Assembly (NCBI GenBank): GCA_046759145.1
Contig: JBHIBR010000003.1
Coordinates: 1 to 16,537 of the forward strand
Reading direction: 5' to 3'
Length of the DNA stretch: 16,537 bases
DNA from: JBHIBR01 sp046759145 [NCBI: Nitrospinota bacterium]
GTDB lineage: Bacteria; UBA8248
A program made the position numbers and the translations under genes. Below are positions 1 to 8,546 of the stretch, one piece after another. The notes below the pieces were generated by a model, which worked only from the letters and a program-made list of their open reading frames with translations, was not told the origin of the DNA and ran no database searches. The first letter of the stretch is position 1. The number at the start of each line of letters is the position of its first letter.

Positions 1-11
1 CTAGGCTGGGA

Positions 12-94
12 GGGGCTCTGGAAGCCCTAGAAGGGGCGATCTCCCACTGAGCGGACGAGGGGAAGACGGGCATATGTGGCCACGCCAGAGCCCC
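12..94. repeat. Long-range inverted repeat, 10-bp arms
   Basis: GGGGCTCTGG at 12-21 is the exact reverse complement of CCAGAGCCCC at 85-94. The 63-nt loop contains two small palindromes, CATATG (71-76) and GTGGCCAC (76-83). No coding frame of useful length crosses positions 1-210, so this is intergenic DNA beyond the terminator of the minus-strand operon. It could be structured RNA of a neighbouring transcript, but 10-bp GC-rich arms can occur by chance and I assign no function. Confidence 0.3.
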
Positions 95-107
95 CCGTGC
101 GGACGGG

Positions 108-135
108 AATAAAGGGCTATCCCCTCTCATAGCCC
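108..135 (-). terminator. Rho-independent terminator of the aminotransferase/ALDH/LeuDH operon
   Basis: Read on the minus strand, a perfect 7-bp stem (GGGCTAT at 135-129 pairing with ATAGCCC at 120-114, 8-nt loop) is followed at once by TTTATT (113-108). It lies 75 nt past the stop of the last minus-strand gene. On the plus strand the stem is preceded, not followed, by the A/T run, so it acts in one direction only. Confidence 0.65.
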
Positions 136-210
136 CCGCCCCACCTCCTGTTCCTTTGAGCCCCCTCGCGTCAGGAGGCCCAGGGGTGGGGAAGGAAGAG
201 GGGGAAGGCC

Positions 211-597
211 TCAGGCGCACCGCCCGAGGGCAGCGTCCACCGTGCGGAGCAAGAGTTCCCGGCTGAGGGGCTTCTCCAGACAGGTCACCGTCGCCCCGCA
301 GGGTTTGCGCACAAGCGAGCCACCGCGGGGATTGAGGCCGGTGAGGATGCAGGGCGCCCCGGGCCGCACCCCGCGCACCAGCTCGAGGAAACGCTCCACC
401 TCGGCCGGATCCCGACAGGCGTCCAGGATGACGAGGTTCACCGCCGCCCGGGAGAGGACCTCCGCCGCGGTCCCCGCGTCGGGGGCCTCGCACACCTCGT
501 AGCCCGCGCGGCGAAGCACCTCGGCCTCGGCACTCCGAAGGGCCGCCCTCGCCTCGACCAGCAGGATGATAGGGGGTGGGCCCCCCGCCTGCTCCAT
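211..597 (-). CDS. Stand-alone receiver-domain (CheY-like) protein
   Basis: This 128-residue protein is essentially one response-regulator receiver fold with no output domain. The phosphoacceptor is D59 (in VILD), the conserved Thr is T86 and the conserved Lys is K109 (EKP). The acidic pocket is unusual: where two acidic residues normally hold Mg2+ after beta-1 there is E15 followed by A16, so phosphorylation may be weakened or lost. The ATG at 597 follows AGGAGG by 11 nt, with a second G-rich run next to the start. It begins 30 nt after the stop of the leucine-dehydrogenase-like gene and is the last gene before the terminator, so it is probably co-transcribed with the catabolic genes. Its partner kinase is unknown; the histidine kinase at 6433-8526 is the nearest candidate, but nothing shows a direct link. 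Confidence 0.8.
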   Translation of the reverse strand: MEQAGGPPPIILLVEARAALRSAEAEVLRRAGYEVCEAPDAGTAAEVLSRAAVNLVILDACRDPAEVERFLELVRGVRPGAPCILTGLNPRGGSLVRKPCGATVTCLEKPLSRELLLRTVDAALGRCA

Positions 598-627
598 CCC
601 CCTCAGAACCTCCTTCCCCCCGGTCGC

Positions 628-1782
628 TCAGGCGCTGGCGCCCGAGGTGCGGCGCGCGCCCCTGTGTGTCGGGTGCTCGGAGCGGGCGGAACTCCCCTTC
701 CGAGCCTCCCGGGGCAGCCAAGAGGCAGGACCCGGGCGCCCCGCCGGCGCGGACCGCAGCGCCTCTTCGGCCTGCCGGTCGGCCGCTTCCTCGGGCCGCA
801 CCTCCTCCCGCTCCGCCCTCCGGAACACCTGGAGGAGCCGTTCGGCCACCCCCACCACCTTGGCGTCCCGCTGGGCGGGGCTCAGCCCCACCAGGGGGGC
901 TGCCACCGCGACGAGGCCGCCCGCGTTCACGAGGTAGTCGGGCGCATAGAGGATGCCCCGCCGCGCGAGGCGCTCCCCCGCCTCGGGCGAGGCGAGCTGA
1001 TTGTTGGCAGAGCCCACCACCATCGCGCAGCGCAGCTCTCCCACGGTCCGCTCGTCCAGCGCTCCGCCCAGCGCGCAGGGGGCGAACACCTCGCACTCGG
1101 CCCGGTGGATCCCCTCGGGGCGCGCCCGCCAGGCCCGGAACCGTCGCGTCGCCTCCCCCACCCGGTCCTCGCGGACGTCGCTCACTATCAGGCGCGCCCC
1201 CGCCCGGAAGAGGGCGGCCGCAAGCTCCATCCCCACCGCGCCCACGCCCTGGATGGCGACGCGGCAACCCGAAAGCCCTTCGCCGCCGAAGCGCCACTTG
1301 AGGGCGACCCGGATGCCCGCCAGCACGCCCCGGGCAGTGTGGGAGGCCGGGTCCCCGGTCCCGCCCCGGGCGGTGCTCGTGCCCACCACGTGGCGGCTCA
1401 CCCGGGCGATGGCGTCCATGTCCTCGGGCGTCGTCCCCACGTCCTCGGCCGCGGTGTAGCGACCGCCGAGGCTCTCCACACAGCGCCCGAAGGCCTCCCA
1501 CAGGGCGGGGCTCTTGTCCCGGGCGGAGTCGCCCACGATGACGCTCTTGCCGCCCCCCAGGGGGAGGCCTGCCAGGGCCGCCTTGTACGTCATGGCGCGG
1601 GAGAGGTGGAGGACGTCCTCGAGAGCTTCCTCCTCGTTCGGATAGGGCCACATCCGAACCCCCCCGAGCGCGGGGCCGAGTCGCGTGCTGTGGATGGCGA
1701 TGTAGGCCACGAGGCCGGCGTCCGGCTCGTGAAAGGCGGCGATGTGCTCGTGGCCGAGCCTCCGGATGATGCGTACTTCCAT
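628..1782 (-). CDS. Leucine dehydrogenase family (Glu/Leu/Phe/Val dehydrogenase)
   Basis: A predicted NAD-dependent amino-acid dehydrogenase that would reversibly deaminate a branched-chain or other hydrophobic amino acid to its 2-oxo acid plus ammonia and NADH. The N-terminal substrate domain has LGPALGGVRMW (35-45), MTYKAA with K67, LGGGK with K79, and AEDVGTT with D114, all matching the LeuDH pattern. The Rossmann domain has GVGAVG at 179-184, then CEVFAPCALGG and YAPDYLVNAGG. The ATG at 1782 has a strong SD (GGAGG, 5 nt upstream) and lies 22 nt after the ALDH stop. Family members are usually about 350-370 residues; this one has 384, and roughly the last 50 form an Arg/Pro/Ala/Ser-rich tail without recognisable fold. 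Leucine versus valine or phenylalanine preference cannot be read from sequence alone. Confidence 0.88.
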   Translation of the reverse strand: MEVRIIRRLGHEHIAAFHEPDAGLVAYIAIHSTRLGPALGGVRMWPYPNEEEALEDVLHLSRAMTYKAALAGLPLGGGKSVIVGDSARDKSPALWEAFGRCVESLGGRYTAAEDVGTTPEDMDAIARVSRHVVGTSTARGGTGDPASHTARGVLAGIRVALKWRFGGEGLSGCRVAIQGVGAVGMELAAALFRAGARLIVSDVREDRVGEATRRFRAWRARPEGIHRAECEVFAPCALGGALDERTVGELRCAMVVGSANNQLASPEAGERLARRGILYAPDYLVNAGGLVAVAAPLVGLSPAQRDAKVVGVAERLLQVFRRAEREEVRPEEAADRQAEEALRSAPAGRPGPASWLPREARKGSSARSEHPTHRGARRTSGASA

Positions 1783-1804
1783 TACTGCCTCCTTCCCCCG
1801 CCCC

Positions 1805-3310
1805 TCAGTCCTCTACCTCGGCTTCAAGCCCCTGGGCCATGGTGATGGTGGTGTCGTGGTTCACCGTCCAGGCCACCCTGTGGGAGACGGCGTCGAAGAG
1901 GGCCGCGGCCGAGGGCATCCCCGTGCCGCTGCGCTTCACCCCCCCGAAGGGGAGCTGCACTTCGGCCCCGATGGTGGGGAGGTTGACGTAGCCGATGCCG
2001 AACTCGCACTCGCGCTCCACCCGGCGGGCCTTGCGGTAGTCCTCGGTCATCACCCCGATGGCGAGGCCGAAGGGGGTGTCGTTGTACACCTCGATGGCGT
2101 GGTCGAGGTCGCGCACGGGGACGAGGGCCACGTGGGGGCCGAATACCTCCTCGCGGAGCACCCGCTTTCCGGGCCCCGGCTCCATCCGGTAGACGAAGGG
2201 GCTCATGAAGAAGCCTCGCGCCAGGTCGCCCTCGCTCAGCCGGCTCCCTTCGAGGAGCACCTCTCCCCCCTCCTCGAGGGCCAGGCGGTTGTAGCCCTCC
2301 ACCTTCTCCACGCCCGCCGCGTTGATGAGGGGACCCATGAAGGTGGAGGGATCCAGGGGATCTCCCACCCGGACCCGGCGCGCCATGGCGACAAAGCGCT
2401 CGCAGTACTCCTCGTAGACGGGCTCTTCGATGAGGATGCGGCCCGCGCTCACGCAGCGCTGGCCCGTGGTCTTGAAGGCGCTCAGGATGCCGCCGTGGAC
2501 GGCGAGGTCGAGGTTCGCGTCCGCCAACACCAGCAGCGCGTTCTTGCCGCCCATCTCGCACACCGCAAGGCGCCACTCGCTCTGGGCGCACACGCGGCGG
2601 ATGCGGCCCCCCACTTCGAAGGAGCCCGTGAAGAGGACGGCATCCACCTCGAGGTGGCGGATGAGGGGCTCACCCGCCTCCTCCCCCATCCCCTGGACCA
2701 GGTTGAGCACCCCGGGGGGGAACTCCGCCCGCTCGGCGTACTCCACCAGCCGCTGGGCCACCAGGGGGGTGTCCTCCGAGGGCTTGAACACTGCCGCGTT
2801 GCCCTCCACCAGCGAGGGGCCCAGCAACCACAGGGGGATGGCGAAGGGGAAGTTCCAGGGGGTGATGGCCGCCAGCACGCCCTTGGGCTTGCGCTTGACG
2901 TAGGAGTCCTTCCCGGCCACCTCGCTCGCCACCACCTCGCCGTGGGCCATGCGGGCCATGCCGAAGACGTACTGGGCCATGTGGATGCCTTCCATCACGT
3001 CGGCCCGGCACTCGTTGAGGGCCTTGCCGCACTCGCGAGCCATGAGGCGGGCCAGGGGCTCGAGGTCCGCCTTGACGAGCTGGACGAAGCGGTCGAAACA
3101 CTCCGCCCGCCGGATGCGGCTCATCGCCCGCCAGGCGGGGAAGGCGCGGCGGGCCGCCTCGACCGCCCGGGCCACGTCCTCCTCCCCCGAGCGGGGGAAA
3201 ACCCCCACCACCTCGTCCGCGTTGGCGGGGTTCAGGCTCTCGAAGCTCTGACCCGAAGCGGCCGGCACCCACCGGCCGTCGATGAAGTTCTTCCCCTGCA
3301 CCACCATCAT
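1805..3310 (-). CDS. NAD(P)+-dependent aldehyde dehydrogenase, probably semialdehyde-specific
   Basis: A 501-residue aldehyde dehydrogenase with the full catalytic set: N153 in TPWNFP, K176 in FKPSE, FTGS (227-230), general base E252 in CEMGGKN and nucleophile C286 in GQRCVSAG, then LREEVFGP and a C-terminal GVKRSGTG. The C-terminus (VNHDTTITMAQGL) resembles the end of ALDH7/aminoadipate-semialdehyde dehydrogenases, which with the upstream aminotransferase suggests a semialdehyde substrate such as 2-aminoadipate semialdehyde. This is inference, and other semialdehydes remain possible. The ATG at 3310 overlaps the aminotransferase stop (ATGA), implying translational coupling. A second ATG at 3307 is better spaced (7 nt) from the GGAGG and may be the true start. 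The frame stays open another 36 codons upstream inside the aminotransferase gene, but that stretch is not ALDH-like. Confidence 0.88.
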   Translation of the reverse strand: MMVVQGKNFIDGRWVPAASGQSFESLNPANADEVVGVFPRSGEEDVARAVEAARRAFPAWRAMSRIRRAECFDRFVQLVKADLEPLARLMARECGKALNECRADVMEGIHMAQYVFGMARMAHGEVVASEVAGKDSYVKRKPKGVLAAITPWNFPFAIPLWLLGPSLVEGNAAVFKPSEDTPLVAQRLVEYAERAEFPPGVLNLVQGMGEEAGEPLIRHLEVDAVLFTGSFEVGGRIRRVCAQSEWRLAVCEMGGKNALLVLADANLDLAVHGGILSAFKTTGQRCVSAGRILIEEPVYEEYCERFVAMARRVRVGDPLDPSTFMGPLINAAGVEKVEGYNRLALEEGGEVLLEGSRLSEGDLARGFFMSPFVYRMEPGPGKRVLREEVFGPHVALVPVRDLDHAIEVYNDTPFGLAIGVMTEDYRKARRVERECEFGIGYVNLPTIGAEVQLPFGGVKRSGTGMPSAAALFDAVSHRVAWTVNHDTTITMAQGLEAEVED

Positions 3311-4824
3311 GCCCCCTCCCGTCCAGCCAGGGCTCGGGCGAGGATCCCCAGGGCGAGGTCCACCTCCCTGGCCCGCACATCCAAAGGCGGAAGCAGCCGG
3401 ACGCTCTCGCGCCCGCAACCCAACGTCAGGAGGCCCGCCCGGAAAAGCCGCTCAACCAGGCCGCCGCGGGCCTCCCGGCTCGGCAAGTCGAAGGCCACCA
3501 AAAGTCCCAGTGCCCGGGGGCGCTGGAGCTCGGGGTGGCGCGCCGCCAGCTCCTCAAGCCCCGCGAGGAGCCTCGCCCCCATGGCCCGGGCGTTGGCGAG
3601 CAGGTTCTCCTCCCGGATGACCTCGAGCGTCGCCGCCCCCACCGCAGCCGCCAGCTCCCCGCCCGACCAGGTGCCCGAGAGCACGCCCGGCTCGGGGGGG
3701 AAATCGCGCCGCCTTCCCACCACCGCACCCACCCGCAGGCCCTTGCCCAGCGTCAGCAGGTCGGGGCGAACGCCCAGGTGCTCTGAAGCCCACCAGCGGC
3801 CGCTCCGCCCGAGCCCGGTCTGGATCTCATCGCAGATGAGGAGGGCGTCCGACTCCCGCGCGAGGCGCTCTGCCGCCCGGGCGAAGGCGGGCTCGGCAAA
3901 CACGTACCCTCCCTCTCCCTGGATGGGCTCGAGGATGACAAAGGCGAGCAGCTCCCGGGGGATCCGCCGCCACTCGTGGACCACCTGAGGCAGGCGGCCC
4001 TGGGCGAGGAGCTCGCGCAGGGGCGTCTCCTCGATGAGGAGGTCGACGGGGAGGGGCGCGCGGTTGAAGGGAAGGTGGCGCACCCAACGGAGGGTGGGGA
4101 AGCCCTCCTTGTGGACCTCCTTGCTCAGGCTGAGGGAGAGCGCCCCCAGGGTCCTTCCGTGGAAAGCGCCCTGGAAAGCGATCCCGAAGAGCGGGTAGTC
4201 CTCGAAGAGCCCCGGCAAGAGGGGGTTTCGGCCCACGCCCAGTTGGCGGAGGAGCTTCTCCCAGAGGTCCCCCCCCAACCGTTCCCGCAGCATCCGCCAC
4301 TTGCGGTGGAGGGCCGCCTTGATGGCGTTCTCGTTGGCCTCCGCGCCCGAGTTCACCAAAAACGCCGCGTCGAAGCCGAAGGGGGCGCAGAGCTCACACA
4401 GGAGAGCCTGCAGGTGGGCGGGGGTGCGGAAGTGCTCCGCCTCCCGGTGAGGAAGCGGGAGCGGAGCGGGGGCGGCGGGGCTCGGCCCCACCGCGATGAT
4501 GGTGTCGTGGGCGGCCGTCTTGATGGGGTCGAAGGGAACCCCGCACTCGCGCAGGATGGTGGGGTGGTTGTAACCCAAGGGGGCTGCCGCCACGTGGGCG
4601 TAGAAGTCCAGATAGAGGTTCCCGTCCGGGTCATGACAGAAGGGACCCCCGGCGGGCAGGGTGACATCCCACACGAAGGGGTAGCAGTAGGTGGAGGGTG
4701 GGGCGTGGAGGTGGTGGAACTCCCACCAGGCCCGGGCCGCCGGCCCCGGCGGTGGGACGACGATTTGGGGCCTGGCCCCCTCGCGCTGGAGGAGGGCAGG
4801 AGGAGATTGGGTCGTGCAGTGCAC
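3307..4824 (-). CDS. Class III (omega) PLP-dependent aminotransferase
   Basis: A fold-type I, class III aminotransferase of about 505 residues that would transfer an amino group to 2-oxoglutarate or pyruvate. Visible motifs, numbered from the chosen start: NSGAEANENA (about 158-167), GAFHGRTLG, EPIQGEGGY, the PLP-binding Asp D332 in CDEIQTGLGR, and the Schiff-base Lys K361 in LTLGKG. Two regions look longer than in ornithine or GABA aminotransferases: the N-terminus, and a charged insertion of about 25 residues between the GAE motif and the HGRT motif. Lysine 6-aminotransferase, GABA or ornithine aminotransferase activity are all possible. I chose the GTG at 4824 because a long SD (AAGGGAGGG) lies 9 nt upstream. 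An ATG at 4857 and a TTG at 4893 are in frame but lack an SD. It is the first gene of its operon and overlaps the ALDH start by 4 bp. Confidence 0.85.
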   Translation of the reverse strand: MHCTTQSPPALLQREGARPQIVVPPPGPAARAWWEFHHLHAPPSTYCYPFVWDVTLPAGGPFCHDPDGNLYLDFYAHVAAAPLGYNHPTILRECGVPFDPIKTAAHDTIIAVGPSPAAPAPLPLPHREAEHFRTPAHLQALLCELCAPFGFDAAFLVNSGAEANENAIKAALHRKWRMLRERLGGDLWEKLLRQLGVGRNPLLPGLFEDYPLFGIAFQGAFHGRTLGALSLSLSKEVHKEGFPTLRWVRHLPFNRAPLPVDLLIEETPLRELLAQGRLPQVVHEWRRIPRELLAFVILEPIQGEGGYVFAEPAFARAAERLARESDALLICDEIQTGLGRSGRWWASEHLGVRPDLLTLGKGLRVGAVVGRRRDFPPEPGVLSGTWSGGELAAAVGAATLEVIREENLLANARAMGARLLAGLEELAARHPELQRPRALGLLVAFDLPSREARGGLVERLFRAGLLTLGCGRESVRLLPPLDVRAREVDLALGILARALAGREGA

Positions 4825-4941
4825 CGCGTTGGACCCTCCCTTCTCCGCCCCTGCCATTAAGAAAGCAAATCCATCCGCATTTATGCCGAGCAACTGCTAT
4901 GCCGGGACGTGCAGCGCGCGGGACAGCGGCTAAGTCGACGT

Positions 4942-4970
4942 AATCTCAGATATTTCCAGTTATTCCACAA
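4942..4970 (-). promoter_or_regulatory. Weak candidate sigma70-type promoter for the aminotransferase operon
   Basis: The 230-bp gap between the response-regulator stop and the aminotransferase start is locally AT-richer. On the minus strand it contains TTGTGG (4970-4965), a 17-nt spacer, and GAGATT (4947-4942). Both hexamers match the sigma70 consensus in only three positions, so this is a suggestion. I saw no convincing -24/-12 sigma54 site and no clear intrinsic terminator in this gap, so read-through from the upstream operon is possible. Confidence 0.2.
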
Positions 4971-5056
4971 GATCGGCGGTCCCTGGCGGGCGGGTTGTCT
5001 TATGACAGCTTGACCTTCGGCCGGGCGGCTGGATGCCAATGTGGCAGGGGCGTGTT

Positions 5057-6436
5057 CTAGCTAGTTCCTAGCTTTCTGTATATCGTTCGCGTGGCGATTC
5101 CAAGCTTGCGGGCGGCGGCGCTCTTGTCCCCTTCGGTGAGTTTCAGGGTGGCCTCGATCATGAGCCGCTCCACCTCGTCGAGGGGGGTGCCCACCGGGAT
5201 GGCCACCACCGGGACCCCCTGGGGCAGGGCCCCTTCCCCCCCCGCCCCCTCGACCCGTCCGATGTGGGGGGAGAGGTCCTCGACGCCCACTACGCGGTCC
5301 CGGGTGAGGACGACGGCCCGCTCGATGGTGTTCTCCAGCTCCCGCACGTTGCCGGGCCAATCGAAGTTATAGAGCCGGTCCAGGGCTTCCCTGCTCACGC
5401 CCTCCACCTGCTTGCCGTTCTTGGCGGCGTAGCGCTGGATGAAGTGCTCGACCAGGAGGGGGATGTCCTCCTTACGCTCCCGCAAGGGAGGGAGGGGGAG
5501 GCTGATCACGTTCAGCCGGTAATAGAGGTCCTCGCGGAAGGTCTTTCCCTCGACGGCCGCCCACAGATCCCGGTTCGAGGCCGCCACGATCCGCACATCC
5601 ACCCGCAAGGTCTGCCGCCCCCCCAGCCGCTCGAACTCCCCCTCCTGGAGCACCCGGAGGAGCTTGACCTGGACGGCGGGGCTCATCTCCCCGATCTCGT
5701 CCAGGAAGAGGGTCCCCCCATCAGCGAGCTCGAAGCGGCCCTCCTTACGGTGGGTGGCGCCCGTGAAGGCCCCCCGCTCGTAGCCGAAGAGCTCGCTCTC
5801 GAGGAGGGTTTCGGGCAGCGCCGCGCAGCTCACCTTCACGAAGGGGGCCCGGGCGCGGGGGCTCAGGTTGTGGATGGCCTGGGCCACGAGCTCCTTGCCT
5901 GTGCCGCTCTCGCCGAGGATGAGGACGGTGGCACTGCTGGGGGCCACCTGCTCGATGAACTCCAGCACCTGCCGCATGGAGCGGCTGGCGCCGATGAGCT
6001 CGCCCTTCTCCCGCATCCGGGCGAGCTCGGCCCGCAGCTCTTCCACCTCCCGGCGCAGCTCCTGCTTCTCGATGGCCTTCCGGATGACCTTGAGGACGTG
6101 GGCCCGCTCGGAGGGTTTCTCGATGAAGTCGTAGGCCCCCTCCCGCACCGCTTCCACAGCGGTCTCGATGGTCCCGAAAGCGGTGAGCATCACCACCTCG
6201 GTCTCGGGCCGAAGCCGCTTGACCACCTTGAGGAGCTGGAGGCCGTCCATCCGGGGCATGCGCAGGTCGGTGAGGATGAGGTGGGGTGCCCGATCGGCGA
6301 GGAGGGCGAGCGCCCGCTCCCCGTCCTCGGCCTGGTCTACCTCATAGTCCTCCCGGGCGATCATCTTCGCGAGCGTCTCGCGCAGGGGGGCATTGTCCTC
6401 CACCACCAGGATGCGCTTGCGCCCCGCAGCGCTCAC
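5057..6436 (-). CDS. NtrC-family sigma54-dependent response regulator
   Basis: A 459-residue enhancer-binding activator with the classical three domains. The receiver domain (about 8-120) has acidic pocket E13/D14, phosphoacceptor D57, T85 and K107. A helical linker (120-145) leads into the AAA+ domain (about 147-380) with Walker A GESGTGKE (175-182), the sigma54-contacting GAFTGA loop (222-227) and Walker B LFLDE (243-247), followed by [10 protein letters not shown]. The C-terminus (about 425-459) is a Fis-type helix-turn-helix (SAAARKLGI). The intact GAFTGA loop means it should open complexes of RNA polymerase with sigma54. The GTG start at 6436 overlaps the kinase stop (GTGA) and has GGGAGG upstream; the frame is open further upstream but only inside the kinase gene. 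It is the last gene of the prkA operon, and translational coupling to the kinase strongly suggests they are partners. Confidence 0.93.
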   Translation of the reverse strand: MSAAGRKRILVVEDNAPLRETLAKMIAREDYEVDQAEDGERALALLADRAPHLILTDLRMPRMDGLQLLKVVKRLRPETEVVMLTAFGTIETAVEAVREGAYDFIEKPSERAHVLKVIRKAIEKQELRREVEELRAELARMREKGELIGASRSMRQVLEFIEQVAPSSATVLILGESGTGKELVAQAIHNLSPRARAPFVKVSCAALPETLLESELFGYERGAFTGATHRKEGRFELADGGTLFLDEIGEMSPAVQVKLLRVLQEGEFERLGGRQTLRVDVRIVAASNRDLWAAVEGKTFREDLYYRLNVISLPLPPLRERKEDIPLLVEHFIQRYAAKNGKQVEGVSREALDRLYNFDWPGNVRELENTIERAVVLTRDRVVGVEDLSPHIGRVEGAGGEGALPQGVPVVAIPVGTPLDEVERLMIEATLKLTEGDKSAAARKLGIATRTIYRKLGTS

Positions 6437-8526
6437 GAGCCGGCAACCTCCCGTACCAGCAGGGGGAGCTGGATGTGGAAGGTGGTCCCCTGTCCCTCCT
6501 GGCTGGCGAAGTGGATGGCCCCCCCGTGCTCCCGCACGATCTGAAGGGTGTAGAAGAGACCCAGGCCCGTCCCCTGGGGCTTGGTGGTGAAGAAGGGGGT
6601 GAAGAGCTGTTCCTGGACGTCGGGGGGGATGCCCCTGCCCGTGTCTTCCACCTCCACCGACACCCGGTCGCCCGCGAGCCGCGTGCGAACGGTGAGGCGG
6701 CCCCCGGCCGGCATGGCCTCGAAGGCGTTGCGGATGAGGTTCAAAAGCGCTTGGCGGAACTGAAGGGCGTCCACCTCGCACTCAGGCAGCCTCGGCTCCA
6801 GCTCCTGCACCAGCCCCACGCCCTGCCGCGCAGCCTCCTCCTCCACCAACTGGAGGACCTCCTCCGCCAGGGCGTTCAGCTGCGTGGGGACCCGCTCGGG
6901 GGTTGGCAAGCGCGCGAAGCGGATGTAATCATCCACCACCCTGGACAACTGTTCCACCTCCGCGCGGATGGGGCGCAGGTGCCCCCACGCCTCCGTGGTG
7001 TCCACCCCGCGGTAGCCGCGCAGCTCATCCTCGAGCAGCTCCACGTTCAGGTTGATGGCGGAGAGGGGGTTGCGGACCTCGTGGGCCACCTGGGCGCCCA
7101 TCTTCCCCAGCAAGGCCAGCCGCTCCCCCTCCACAAGCTGCCGCTCCAGGGCCCTCCGCTCGCTCACATCCTTGACGTAGACGATGACCTGGGCCGTCCC
7201 GCCCCCCTCGTCGCGAACAGGGTAGGTGTAGACTTCCAAGTCCACCTGCCGCCCGTCGCCGAGCCGCGCGCGCCGCTCGACGCACTCTCCCTGCCCCGTA
7301 GCGAGGGCGTGGGCCACGGGCTCACGGGGGGTGGGCCCTTTGTCCCCTGGGGCGTTTCCCTTGCCCCAGAGGCGGCCGACGAGCCTCTCGGGAGTTCCCC
7401 CCATCATCCGCGCCATGGCTCGGTTGAGCGCGAGGATGCGGAACCGCCGGTCCACGATGGCGAGGCCGTCGGGGATGCCGTCGAACAGCGACTGGAGCCG
7501 CCGCTTGCTCTCCACCATCCGGCTCGACCACAGGAGCTGCTCCTCGGCGCGGATGCGGCGCCGGTCGCGTTCGAGGATGAGCAGCGCCCCCCCGATCACC
7601 ACTATGAAGCCCAGGCAGGTGAGGAGGAGCGCCCCCCGGAAGCTCCGCTCCATCTGCCGGCCCACCTCCGACCCGGGGGCGGTCACCGCGAGCGTCCAGC
7701 GGGTGGAGCCCACAGCGAGCGGGGCGAGCGCTGTGAGGTAGCGGCCCTCCGTGCTGCCCGGGCGGTGGATGTAGCGGTGCGCTCCCGTGGTGGACTCCCC
7801 CCGCAGCATGTGGCGGGCCAGCAGGGCACGGAACTGCCCCCCCCTCTCCCCGGAAAGCAGCTCCCACACGCTCTCCCCCTCCAGGGAGGGGGCGCGGGGC
7901 TCCACCAGGATGTGCCCCGCATCGTCGAGCAACCAGGCATAGCCCCGAGAACCCGAGCGAAGGGGCCTCACGAAGGCGCGCGTCAGCCTCTCCAGGGGGA
8001 GCCGGGCGGCCAGGAGCCCCCCCCGGCCTACGGCCACCTGGGCCCGGATTGCCCGCAGCCGGCCGCCCTCGAGGATGGGCAGGAGGCAACCCCTCCGGGG
8101 CTCGGGGCAAGGGGGGCGGGCCCCCCTCTCCGGGGCGCGGAGGCCGGGCGCCGGCGGCTGCCCCCCGGGCCGGTACTCCAGCCCCTCCGCCTGGCCCTCG
8201 AGCTTCGCGTGCAGGGCCGCCAGCACCGCGTCTGCCCCCTCCGCTCCCCTTGCCCCCTCCAGCAGGTCGCCCGCAAAGCGCAGCGAGCTCAGCACCGAGC
8301 CGAGGAAGCCTTCCATGCGGGAGGCGGCCTCCTGGGCCAGGGAGAGCTGTTGGCGGTTGAAGTGGCTTTCCACCTGCTCCTTGGCCTGGGCGTACATCTG
8401 CATCGAGATGTAGAGGATGAACCCCAGCACCAGGAGGGAGGCGACGCACACCAAGCACTTAAGCCGGCGGCCCGCCCGGCGGGCGCGTCCGGTGACGGCG
8501 GCGGCGATGGGGTCTTCCGGGGCCAT
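6433..8526 (-). CDS. Membrane-bound PAS sensor histidine kinase (NtrB-like)
   Basis: A 697-residue sensor kinase. A basic N-terminus precedes TM1 (about 24-42). A periplasmic region of about 250 residues (45-290) has Cache-like size and placement but no motif I can name, and TM2 follows at about 296-318. Then come a PAS domain (about 340-455, with [12 protein letters not shown]), a HisKA domain with phospho-acceptor H482 in [10 protein letters not shown], and a HATPase domain with N-box N600 (LIRNAFEAM), DTGRGIPP and GTGLGL. All catalytic boxes are present. I chose the ATG at 8526, 20 nt after the spoVR stop, because the 39 codons of open frame upstream lie within spoVR and look like its shadow; no good SD precedes the ATG, so the start is uncertain. 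The short, coupled junction with the NtrC-type regulator makes this its cognate kinase. Confidence 0.9.
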   Translation of the reverse strand: MAPEDPIAAAVTGRARRAGRRLKCLVCVASLLVLGFILYISMQMYAQAKEQVESHFNRQQLSLAQEAASRMEGFLGSVLSSLRFAGDLLEGARGAEGADAVLAALHAKLEGQAEGLEYRPGGQPPAPGLRAPERGARPPCPEPRRGCLLPILEGGRLRAIRAQVAVGRGGLLAARLPLERLTRAFVRPLRSGSRGYAWLLDDAGHILVEPRAPSLEGESVWELLSGERGGQFRALLARHMLRGESTTGAHRYIHRPGSTEGRYLTALAPLAVGSTRWTLAVTAPGSEVGRQMERSFRGALLLTCLGFIVVIGGALLILERDRRRIRAEEQLLWSSRMVESKRRLQSLFDGIPDGLAIVDRRFRILALNRAMARMMGGTPERLVGRLWGKGNAPGDKGPTPREPVAHALATGQGECVERRARLGDGRQVDLEVYTYPVRDEGGGTAQVIVYVKDVSERRALERQLVEGERLALLGKMGAQVAHEVRNPLSAINLNVELLEDELRGYRGVDTTEAWGHLRPIRAEVEQLSRVVDDYIRFARLPTPERVPTQLNALAEEVLQLVEEEAARQGVGLVQELEPRLPECEVDALQFRQALLNLIRNAFEAMPAGGRLTVRTRLAGDRVSVEVEDTGRGIPPDVQEQLFTPFFTTKPQGTGLGLFYTLQIVREHGGAIHFASQEGQGTTFHIQLPLLVREVAGS

Positions 8527-8546
8527 GGCGGCTGCGACCGGAGGGC

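Noticed and set aside
1-210. A further gene at the left edge.
   Set aside because: The only starts give frames of fewer than about 20 codons on either strand; the stretch holds the terminator and an inverted repeat but no supported coding sequence.
5022-5041. TTGGCATCC-type sigma54 -24 element upstream of the aminotransferase (minus strand).
   Set aside because: The matching GC lies 9 instead of 10 nt after GG, and the -12 element otherwise does not resemble TTGC.
5034-5046. TGCCA-ATG-TGGCA as terminator after the NtrC-type regulator.
   Set aside because: The stem is only 5 bp and no U tract follows on the minus strand.
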